A stretch of 7,580 bases of DNA, from positions 1 to 7,580 of the forward strand of contig CAZXDV010000153.1 in assembly GCA_964639535.1 (NCBI GenBank), in the 5' to 3' direction. Shown one piece after another: positions 1-6,600 of the stretch (position 1 is the stretch's first letter; each line of letters opens with the position of its first letter). The notes under the pieces were generated by a model, which ran no database searches, was not told the origin of the DNA, and saw only the letters and a program-made list of their open reading frames with translations. Both the position numbers and the translations under genes were made by a program. Origin of the DNA: WLWS01 sp964639535 (GTDB lineage Bacteria > Pseudomonadota > Gammaproteobacteria > Eutrophobiales > Eutrophobiaceae).

Positions 1-924
1 TGTTTTGCTGACATGGAAGATAGTAATGACTGGAAGTATATTGCTGGGATTGTCCTGGGTACCATTGGCGATGGCTTCCCTGAACGGGTCCCAGGCAGAA
101 TCCGGTAATCCTGAACCTGCCAGGATGACATCATTCTTGATATTTCGAATCTTGTTGACCACGTAGGTGCCGGTGTAGCTGCGGGTCGCGTCCTTGGCTT
201 TTGCACCGTCTTTTGAACAGGCGCAAAGGATGACACCACCGACCGGGAAGTCAGCAGGTAGCTTCTTACCGGCTTTCTCGGCACCCTTGTTCATGTTGTC
301 AATCGCATATTTCAGAAACGCAGGCGAGGTCAGGCCGGCGGTCAGCATACCGTCACTTTCGCGGCCGCTGAGACGCTGCATGAAGGGCCCGGTTGCTCCC
401 ACATAGATGGGGATCTCTGTACGCAATCCATCGGCCGCCCGATCATAGGCCGGCATGCTCGACTCGTAGAATTTCCCCTTGAAGGAAAATTCCTTGCCAC
501 TGAATACATTGCGCATGATTTCCATGGACTCACTGTGCACAGGTACCGGCTTCATTTCCTCGATATCGTACTCAAGGTACTCGATACCAACTTTGCCAAC
601 ACCAATCCCCATGATAAAGCGGCCATTAGAAAGTTCATCAATAGCGACAGCTTCAGAAGCCTGGGCCGTGGGGTGCCTGATATAAGGTGACGTAATGCCA
701 AGACCGATTGGAATATTCTTGGTCGCCAGCGTAACCGCCGCCAGGGTGGCGAAACAGCCGCGTGACTCCAGCCCGTACTGGCGAAACCAGTGGTAGGCCT
801 CGGCTATCCAGAAGCCCCCCATGAGATTGGAAGCCTCTGTCTGAGCAGCATATTTCTGCATCGAGGCCATCGGCTCATATGATTTGAATATAACACCCAC
901 TTTGGGGCTGACAGATGTACTCAT
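1..924 (-). CDS. Mer-like LLM-class flavin/F420-dependent oxidoreductase, 3' end outside window
   Basis: Reading the minus strand from the ATG at 924-922 gives an open frame of 308 codons that runs off the left edge without a stop. A Shine-Dalgarno CAGGAG (940-935) lies 10 nt upstream of the ATG. The protein is a luciferase-like (TIM-barrel) oxidoreductase. From memory it aligns well with methylene-tetrahydromethanopterin reductase: ITSPYIRHPTAQAS at residues 77-90, IDELSNGRFIMGIGVG at 95-110, MKPVP at 124-128 and IPIYVGATGP at 171-180 followed by SDG at 190-192. Relatives are usually about 330-350 residues, so roughly 30-50 C-terminal residues are missing. Family members transfer hydride to or from FMN or coenzyme F420; cofactor and substrate cannot be fixed here. 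There is no signal peptide, so it should be cytoplasmic. It lies 155 bp downstream of the regulator gene on the same strand, so it could share its transcript or use its own promoter. The class is secure; the exact reaction is unknown. Confidence 0.93.
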   Translation of the reverse strand, partial: MSTSVSPKVGVIFKSYEPMASMQKYAAQTEASNLMGGFWIAEAYHWFRQYGLESRGCFATLAAVTLATKNIPIGLGITSPYIRHPTAQASEAVAIDELSNGRFIMGIGVGKVGIEYLEYDIEEMKPVPVHSESMEIMRNVFSGKEFSFKGKFYESSMPAYDRAADGLRTEIPIYVGATGPFMQRLSGRESDGMLTAGLTSPAFLKYAIDNMNKGAEKAGKKLPADFPVGGVILCACSKDGAKAKDATRSYTGTYVVNKIRNIKNDVILAGSGLPDSAWDPFREAIANGTQDNPSNILPVITIFHVSKT

Positions 925-1035
925 TTTTATTTAACTCCTGATAGTTTAAGGCCCAGCTTGACCAGGTAAATCAATCGTTTTCAGCGGATATGTTAATGTT
1001 GTTGCAGGGTAGCGTCTTGCCCTTCAACGTCCTAG

Positions 1036-1065
1036 TCATTGACTGGAAGTGCAGATGATTGACCG
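1036..1065. repeat. Tandem 10-bp direct repeat upstream of the LLM gene, possible regulator site
   Basis: TCATTGACTG (1036-1045) and TGATTGACCG (1056-1065) match at 8 of 10 positions and are offset by exactly 20 bp, about two helical turns. They lie between the regulator stop codon and the LLM gene, 112-141 bp before the LLM start. AraC-family proteins commonly bind two direct half-sites about 20-21 bp apart, so this spacing suits such a site, but binding by the neighbouring regulator is only inferred. A similar word, TCATTGACCG, occurs on the minus strand at 7548-7539, just before the glutathione transferase start. Confidence 0.35.
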
Positions 1066-1079
1066 TGCAAGCAATGAGA

Positions 1080-2018
1080 TCAAGCGCTTTTCGGTGCCCT
1101 GCCCCGCAATTCCGTCGGGGAAATTCCAAAGCGGTTCCTGAACGAGCGGCTGAAATGGGCAGAATCGTTGAAACCGCGGCGGAACGCGATTTCGCTTATG
1201 CGGGACTTGCTCTGTCCGGGGTCCAGCAGGTCATTGCGAGCCGCCTTGAGTCGCTGTTCCCACACCCATTTGAGCACGGTGGTACCCGATTCCTGGAACA
1301 GGCTGTGCAGGTAACGCGTGGATATACCATTTTCGCTTGCTATCTTGTCCGGGCTAAGGTCACTGTCCATGTAGTGCTCTTCGATGTAACTGAAAATGCG
1401 ATTTAGCAGGTCAGTCTGCTTGGGCTGGTTTTTCAGGTCCTCGGGCTTGATTATCGCACGCGCCAGGGCGCTGGTAAGCTCCAGCAGGCTCTGCGTGAGG
1501 GTATATTGCTCGGTGACATTCAGGCTTTCCGCTTCAAAGGCCACCGACCTGAGCAGGTCGTTAACTACACGCCCCAGGCCCTTGCTGGGCAAATGCCCCA
1601 TCAGGGCTTTTTCCTCGATATTACCCATGCGTTGCCGGAAAACTTCGTGGGGGATCCTCGCTATGAGACGGCGGCTTCGCTGCAGGTATTCGATACTGTA
1701 GGGCAAGCCCCCCGTCATCATGGCGAGATCGCCCGGTTCCAGCTCAAAGACCTTGCCCGCCTGTTCAATACTGGCCTTGCCTTCAAGCAGCGTGGTGAGG
1801 AAATAGTCGTGGTTTGCGTCTTCCACGATGTGATTGGGATGGCGCCGTAGAATCACCGGGTCAATCTGGATATCGAGCACACTAAGACCCCCGGGAAGTG
1901 GTATTTCCTTGCAGCTGAAATCACCGAAGTCGACACCGGCCAGTTCCTGGGCATCAACAATGACCAGGGTGCTGCTCACAGACTGTTTCAGTTCATCCAG
2001 TTTATTATCTTCTGACAT
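1080..2018 (-). CDS. AraC-family transcriptional regulator
   Basis: A 312-residue protein of normal length for AraC regulators. Residues about 40-200 form an N-terminal sensor region of the AraC_binding_2 type (PGDLAMMTGGLPYSIEY at 95-111 is typical). Residues about 205-305 form the C-terminal DNA-binding domain with two helix-turn-helix units: the first around 221-241 (LSPDKIASENGISTRYLHSL) and the second around 274-298, ending in the family signature (IAFRRGFNDSAHFSRSFRNRFG, then ISP). The ATG at 2018-2016 is the only plausible start: the next methionine codons in frame are at residues 99-100, inside the sensor domain. Its ribosome site is poor, with only a GGA 3-5 nt before the ATG. The gene is divergent from the molybdenum hydroxylase operon, the usual arrangement for a local activator, and it is followed on the same strand by the LLM gene. 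The effector is unknown; a substrate or product of the hydroxylase is the natural guess. Confidence 0.95.
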   Translation of the reverse strand: MSEDNKLDELKQSVSSTLVIVDAQELAGVDFGDFSCKEIPLPGGLSVLDIQIDPVILRRHPNHIVEDANHDYFLTTLLEGKASIEQAGKVFELEPGDLAMMTGGLPYSIEYLQRSRRLIARIPHEVFRQRMGNIEEKALMGHLPSKGLGRVVNDLLRSVAFEAESLNVTEQYTLTQSLLELTSALARAIIKPEDLKNQPKQTDLLNRIFSYIEEHYMDSDLSPDKIASENGISTRYLHSLFQESGTTVLKWVWEQRLKAARNDLLDPGQSKSRISEIAFRRGFNDSAHFSRSFRNRFGISPTELRGRAPKSA

Positions 2019-2055
2019 TTTCCAATCATACCGCCGGGAGTTCTTTTCCAGTGCA

Positions 2056-2096
2056 CCAAAAACACTTACTTTTGGGTGGATTATTATACGCCAAAA
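2056..2096. repeat. Three CCAAAA half-sites around the regulator promoter, putative operator
   Basis: CCAAAA occurs at 2056-2061, its reverse complement TTTTGG at 2070-2075, and CCAAAA again at 2091-2096. The first two form an inverted repeat with an 8-bp spacer. The second and third form an inverted repeat with a 15-bp spacer that encloses the regulator -10 box (2083-2088). A protein bound here would affect the regulator promoter directly, so autoregulation is plausible. This rests on pattern only. Confidence 0.35.
2083..2088 (-). promoter_or_regulatory. Consensus -10 box of the AraC regulator promoter
   Basis: The minus strand reads TATAAT at 2088-2083, a perfect sigma-70 -10 hexamer 64 bp upstream of the regulator ATG. 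Transcription would start near 2076, giving a leader of about 58 nt. No good -35 box lies 16-18 bp further upstream (GTTTTC or CGTTTT), so the promoter may be weak or need an activator. It is flanked by CCAAAA-type half-sites. Confidence 0.55.
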
Positions 2097-2159
2097 GCGG
2101 GCATGAAAACGGCACCATCAATGCACCTGGAAAAAAGTTTTTCTATGCGGAATGCTGGT

Positions 2160-2188
2160 TTGACTCATAACAGATGCCGCTTTATGCT
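2160..2188 (+). promoter_or_regulatory. Sigma-70 promoter of the molybdenum hydroxylase operon
   Basis: A -35 box TTGACT (2160-2165, 5 of 6 consensus) and a -10 box TATGCT (2183-2188, 4 of 6 including the key first, second and last bases) are separated by the optimal 17 bp. Transcription should start near 2194, giving a leader of about 79 nt before the ATG at 2273. An A-tract/T-tract (2131-2142) lies just upstream of the -35 box, where it could bend DNA or act as an UP-like element. Confidence 0.6.
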
Positions 2189-2196
2189 TTGCCGCT
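2175..2196. repeat. Perfect 7-bp direct repeat flanking the operon -10 box
   Basis: TGCCGCT occurs at 2175-2181 and again at 2190-2196, offset by 15 bp, with the -10 hexamer between the copies. It could be part of an operator or simply chance; the position is what makes it notable. Confidence 0.3.
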
Positions 2197-2220
2197 CCAC
2201 AGCTTGTGGAGATTCCACAA
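2195..2220. promoter_or_regulatory. Overlapping inverted repeats at the predicted operon transcription start
   Basis: Two perfect 7-3-7 inverted repeats share their middle arm: CTCCACA-GCT-TGTGGAG (2195-2211) and TTGTGGA-GAT-TCCACAA (2204-2220). The core half-site therefore occurs three times in alternating orientation (TCCACA 2196, TGTGGA 2205, TCCACA 2214), each step exactly 9 bp. The array starts at about +1 of the predicted promoter. As DNA it would suit a repressor binding over the start site. As RNA it can form two mutually exclusive hairpins at the 5' end of the leader. No T-tract follows, so it is not a simple attenuator. Confidence 0.55.
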
Positions 2221-2225
2221 TAATT

Positions 2226-2261
2226 GCAGCGAAAGTGAAGCTTTAAGCTGCTTCGGGAGGT
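2226..2261 (+). promoter_or_regulatory. Leader hairpins and ribosome binding site of the FAD subunit gene
   Basis: GGAGGT (2256-2261) is a strong Shine-Dalgarno 11 nt before the ATG at 2273. Just upstream, GAAGC (2237-2241) can pair with GCTTC (2250-2254), and GCAGC (2226-2230) can pair with GCTGC (2247-2251). The two stems compete and end next to the ribosome site. Any effect on translation is inference. Confidence 0.4.
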
Positions 2262-2272
2262 AATAAACAGTC

Positions 2273-3169
2273 ATGTACCCGCAACCTTTTCGATATCATC
2301 GCCCTGCTTCTCTCGATGATGCCATCACCCTGCTATCGGAACTTGGTGAAGGCGCCAAGCCACTTGCTGGCGGCCAGTCACTGATACCCATTCTGAAAAT
2401 GCGTATGGATGAACCATCCGATCTTGTTGATATTACGCGTATTCCCCAGTTAAGAAACATTGATAGTGACGGTGGACTGATTCGAATCGGGGCCCTGTGC
2501 ACCCATGCCCAGGTCGCCTCATCTGAAATTGCCGGGCGCGTGCAAATCCTGCGGGACTGTGCCGGCGGTATTGCCGATCCCCAGGTAAGGAGCCTGGGCA
2601 CTATCGGTGGCTCGGTCAGTGTCGCTGATCCGAGTAGCGACTGGCCGACCCTGCTTTTCGTGCTGGATGCGCTTGTCGTATGCCAGGGACCCTCGGGCAC
2701 ACGCTCCGTACCCATCAAAGAATTCATTGTGGACTCCTACACGACCTGCCTGGGAGACGCGGAACTCGTCACAGAGATCCAGATCCCGGAACCACCCGCC
2801 AATAGCGGTGGTGCATACATCGGATTTAAAAAAGCCGCCCCTGCTTACCCGGCCGCTTCGGTGGCCATGCAATTAACCCTCGACGCTGACGGGAGCTGTG
2901 CAAGTATCAGCCTGGCCCTGGGTGCTTCCGGCCCCGTGCCCGTGGTATCGGCAAAAGCAGAGTCAATGCTGGCTGGGCACAAGCTGGATGAAAAACTACT
3001 GGCCGAGGCGGCCGAGGAGATAGTCAGCGAGTCAAATCCACCTTCCGATGCGCGGGGTTCTGCTGACTTCAAGCGCCAGATACTTAAATCTCTTTTTATC
3101 AGAACAGCAGCCAATGCCGTAGAGCGCGCTGGCGGCACAAAAATTGACGGTACACATGACTATGTCTGA
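2273..3169 (+). CDS. Molybdenum hydroxylase FAD-binding subunit (CoxM/XdhB-like)
   Basis: A 298-residue protein, typical for the medium subunit of CO dehydrogenase/xanthine dehydrogenase-type enzymes. It binds FAD and passes electrons from the iron-sulfur subunit to an external acceptor. The N-terminal FAD domain shows both flavin motifs: AGGQSLIPILKMR at residues 32-44 and TIGGSVSVADPSSDWP at 110-125. The C-terminal domain ends with the characteristic stretch around 258-280 (SDARGSADFKRQILKSLFIR). The five cysteines (76, 96, 137, 159, 209) are scattered, so the extra [4Fe-4S] loop of 4-hydroxybenzoyl-CoA reductase is absent. The start is supported by GGAGGT at 2256-2261. It is the first gene of the operon, and its end overlaps the next gene, suggesting translational coupling. 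It is predicted to be cytoplasmic. The role is secure; the physiological electron acceptor is unknown. Confidence 0.95.
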   Translation: MYPQPFRYHRPASLDDAITLLSELGEGAKPLAGGQSLIPILKMRMDEPSDLVDITRIPQLRNIDSDGGLIRIGALCTHAQVASSEIAGRVQILRDCAGGIADPQVRSLGTIGGSVSVADPSSDWPTLLFVLDALVVCQGPSGTRSVPIKEFIVDSYTTCLGDAELVTEIQIPEPPANSGGAYIGFKKAAPAYPAASVAMQLTLDADGSCASISLALGASGPVPVVSAKAESMLAGHKLDEKLLAEAAEEIVSESNPPSDARGSADFKRQILKSLFIRTAANAVERAGGTKIDGTHDYV

Positions 3170-3650
3170 TTCAATGGAAAAACTCAGTGTTGAAATCACG
3201 GTAAACGGCAAGGCTTATCGCCGCGAGATAGAACCGCGCCTGTTGCTGGTTGAATTTATCAGGGACGTGCTTGGGCTCACCGGCACTCACGTAGGATGCG
3301 ACACAAGTTACTGCGGTGCCTGCACCCTGATACTCAACGGCGATGCGATCAAGTCCTGCACCTACCTTGCAGTCCAGGCAGATGGCTGTGAAATTCTCAC
3401 CGTCGAGGGCCTGGAAAATGAAGGTGAACTGCATCCCCTGCAGCAGGCGTTCTCGGAATGCCATGGCCTGCAGTGTGGTTATTGCACACCGGGCATGCTG
3501 ATGTCCTCGCTCGCCCTGCTAGCAGAAAATCCTGACCCAAGCGTTAAAGACATCAGGAAAAGGCTGTCAGGCAATGTTTGCAGGTGTACAGGCTATCAAA
3601 ACATTATCAAGTCGGTGCAGTCAGCCGCCAGGGCACTGCAGGAGGGCTAA
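3156..3650 (+). CDS. Molybdenum hydroxylase [2Fe-2S] subunit (CoxS/XdhC-like small subunit)
   Basis: A 164-residue iron-sulfur subunit with all eight cluster ligands. The N-terminal plant-ferredoxin-type domain has C48-x4-C53-x2-C56-x11-C68 (GCDTSYCGAC). The C-terminal helical domain has C107-x2-C110 (LQCGYCTPGM) and C142-x-C144 (NVCRCTGYQNI). It carries electrons from the molybdenum centre to FAD. The length matches CoxS-type proteins. The start is uncertain: ATG 3156 is chosen, with ATG 3162 and ATG 3174 and an upstream TTG at 3144 as alternatives, and only a weak GACGG (3146-3150) as ribosome site. Any of these keeps the whole conserved domain, which begins around residue 10. With the chosen start the gene overlaps the FAD subunit gene by 14 nt, which fits coupled translation and equal subunit amounts. 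Confidence 0.95.
   Translation: MTMSDSMEKLSVEITVNGKAYRREIEPRLLLVEFIRDVLGLTGTHVGCDTSYCGACTLILNGDAIKSCTYLAVQADGCEILTVEGLENEGELHPLQQAFSECHGLQCGYCTPGMLMSSLALLAENPDPSVKDIRKRLSGNVCRCTGYQNIIKSVQSAARALQEG
3640..3645 (+). promoter_or_regulatory. Strong ribosome binding site of the fused large subunit gene
   Basis: AGGAGG lies inside the last codons of the iron-sulfur subunit gene, 8 nt before the ATG at 3654. It supports the start of the fused protein at the CoxG-like domain, so this domain is translated as part of the large subunit. Confidence 0.8.
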
Positions 3651-3653
3651 CCA

Positions 3654-6600
3654 ATGGAAATGAAATTTAGTGGGGAATTCAAGGTAGACCAGTCTCGTGA
3701 CAAGGTATTTGCCATTCTTTCCAATCCGGAAAAGTTCGCACCGCTGCTCCCCGGCTTTCACAGCCTTGAAATGAAAGATGAGAAGACAGCGATGATCCGG
3801 GTCAAGGTTGGCATCGGGAAAATACGCGGCACGGCATCCACCGAGCTCACCCTGGACAGCACCGAGGCGCCAGTCAGCGCTCGCTACGTGGGCCAGGGAA
3901 AGGTGATGCAGGGTGCCTATCGCACAGTGTCTTCGTTTGAACTTGAGGAAGCCGGTAGTGGTACGCTGGTGAAGTGGCAGGGTGAAACCGAGCTGGTTGG
4001 GAAAATACTGTCCCTCGCTGGCGGCGGTATGCAGGGTTACGCAGAGAAGGAAATAAACAAGCTGGTAAGCAGCCTGCAAAATGCGTTGTCCGCTAACCCG
4101 ACCGCCGTCGAATCAAAACCAAAGGCAGATGGCTGGCTGGCAAGAATGCTCAGGAAGTCATCCGATGAAGAGGCCGAGCCGGCAGATTCAAACAGGGCCG
4201 AGGAAATCATTGCTTCCGGCCTCGCCGGCCTGACCGATGAACAGCTTGCACAAAGACAGTCTAACAGCGCACGCATCAATGACGTGCTCTCTGCCAGTCG
4301 CAGTGAAAAGAAGCTGAAGCGCAAGGAAGATCGAAGGCTTATTCGCGGCACCGGCCTTTTTGTCGACGATTTTCACCCGGCCGGCATGCTGCACATGGTT
4401 TGCGTTCGTTCTCCCTATGCACACGCGAAGATCCTGAATATTGATGTTTCCGCTGCTGAAGCATTACCGGGGGTGGTTTGCACCCTCACCGGGGACGAAG
4501 TAAAGGCACAGACCGCGCCATTTACACAAATAGGCCCGGAGCCCAGTGCATTAATCGAGGACTACTGCCTGGCAGTGGGCGTTGCCCGTTACCAGGGCGA
4601 TCCCGTAGTGGCCGTCATCGCAGAAACAGCTCAGCTGGCTACCGATGCGGCGCAGCTGGTAGAGGTGGAATATGAAACACTACCAGTGGTGGTGGAGTGC
4701 AAGGACGCCATGTCAAATGAGACACTCATACATGAGCAGGTTGGTACGAATTATACCTGGCAGGGTGAGTTCGAGTATGGCGAGGTTGAGAAAGCCTTTG
4801 AAGATGCAAAGCACGTGGTCAAGATTGATCACCTCAAGTTTCATCGCTATAGCAGCACGCCCCTGGAATGTAACGCTGTCGTGGCGACCTGGAACCAGCT
4901 GGGGGAGCTCGACCTGTTTTGCAACGCCAGCATGGCAGTACCGATTGCTATGCTGGGTCCGGCACTTGGGATCAGCTCTGACAAGATACGCCTGCGCACC
5001 CATGACATAGGCGGTGCATTTGGTAACAAGATTAGTGTTTACCCTTATATGACCCTGGCCGCGCTGGCTTCACGCAAGGCCGGTGGCGCGCCCGTCAAGT
5101 GGCTGGAGACCAGGAGTGAGCACATGATGTCCGGCGGACATGGCAGCGAGCGTAATTTCTTTGATACAGAGGTAGCGCTGGACGACAACGGTACTATCAC
5201 CGCGATCAAGTCAACCCACGTGGATGACTGCGGAGCCTATCCACGCTATGAACCTCTTGCCTGTGTTATCTGGGCCCAGGTGCTGCCGGCATCACTCAAG
5301 TTGCGAAATATCAAGATAGACATGCGCCAGGTGGTAACAAACAAGGGACCGACCTCGCCAAACCGGGGCTATTCAAGGTTACCCCACATCTGGTTCATGG
5401 AACGTGTGCTTGATATTTGCGGGCATGAACTTGGTATCGCCAAGGACGAAATGCGTCTCAGGAACTATATCGAGGAGTTCCCCTACACCACGCCTAACGG
5501 ATGCGTTTATGACTCCGGCGATTTACCTGTCATGCTGCAAAAAGCGAAAGATCTTATTGGCTGGGATGAATGGCAAAAGAAACAGGAAGAGGCTCGCAAG
5601 GAAGGCCGCTACATCGGCATTGGTATTGGAACCACTTTTGACTCCGGTACAAACAATTTCGGACAGTCGCAGATCATCAATCCATTTTTACCCTTTACCG
5701 GGCAATCACAGGCTTCCACGGCGAAACTGGACCTCGATGGCACAGTCAGCATTGCCGTAGGTTCCTTTCCCCAGGGACAGGGGCATGAAACGACATCGGC
5801 ACAGGTGGCAGCCGAGGTGCTTGGCATAGACCCGGACTTTATTAATGTTAAAACCGGTTTCGATACGGAGAGAAACACGAATACCGGCACAGGTGGCACC
5901 TATGCCAGCCAGTTCGCCGTGACCGGCTTATCCGCTGTTCACGGTGCAACGGTCAAGCTGCGTGATGAAATGCTCAAGCTTGCTGCATTTTCTCTTGAGG
6001 CCAACGAAGACGACCTTGAATTTGGTGTTGGCGAGATGGGACCGGAAGTGCGAGTCAAGGGCAGCCCCGACAAGAACATCAACTTCTGGGCGCTGGCAAA
6101 CATGGCCAATTACAACACCGCCATTATCCCTGACGAGTTACGCGACCTGCACCTTAATGTCCGTCACGTGTACGTGGCACCGTTCAAGCCGGTCGACAAG
6201 GAAAAGAAATATGGCAACCTGACGCTTACCTACGCCATGCAGCTGCACATTGCCGTAATCGAGTTGAACAAGGAAACGGCTCAGACAAAAATCCTGGATT
6301 ATGCCATCGTTGACGACTGTGGCACGGTAATAAATCACATGATCGTTGAAGGACAGTCCCATGGTGGCGCCGGTCACGGTATTGCCGCATCCCTGCTGGA
6401 GACCATGCCCCATGATAAGGATGGGAATGTCATATGTGGCTCGTTTACGGATTATGCACCCATCACCATCAACAACATGCCGGATCTGAAGTATGAAAAC
6501 ATGGAGTCACCCTCACCTTTTAGTTACAACGGTGCCAAGGGTATGGGAGAAGGAGGTGGAGCCCCCCTGCTGGCCATCAGTGCTGCCATGCAGGATGCCC

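Noticed and set aside
1034..1044. AGTCA-T-TGACT palindrome as a terminator of the regulator gene
   Set aside because: A 5-bp stem with a one-base loop cannot form a normal hairpin, and no T-tract follows. It is better explained as part of the ATTGAC repeat.
1059..1406. Plus-strand open frames opposite the AraC gene (also 1396-1701, 1506-1850, 1834-2106)
   Set aside because: They lie antisense to a clearly conserved regulator and show no recognisable domain.
2130..2143. GAAAAA-AG-TTTTTC inverted repeat as an operator or terminator
   Set aside because: It is an all-A/T palindrome just upstream of the -35 box; a DNA-bending or UP-like role is simpler, and the two-base loop rules out a hairpin.
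3144..3155. TTG start for the [2Fe-2S] subunit
   Set aside because: ATG codons at 3156 and 3162 follow at once, the extra residues are not conserved, and no ribosome site favours the TTG.
2273..3169. 4-Hydroxybenzoyl-CoA reductase type FAD subunit
   Set aside because: That subunit has an inserted loop binding a [4Fe-4S] cluster. The five cysteines here are scattered and no insert is visible.
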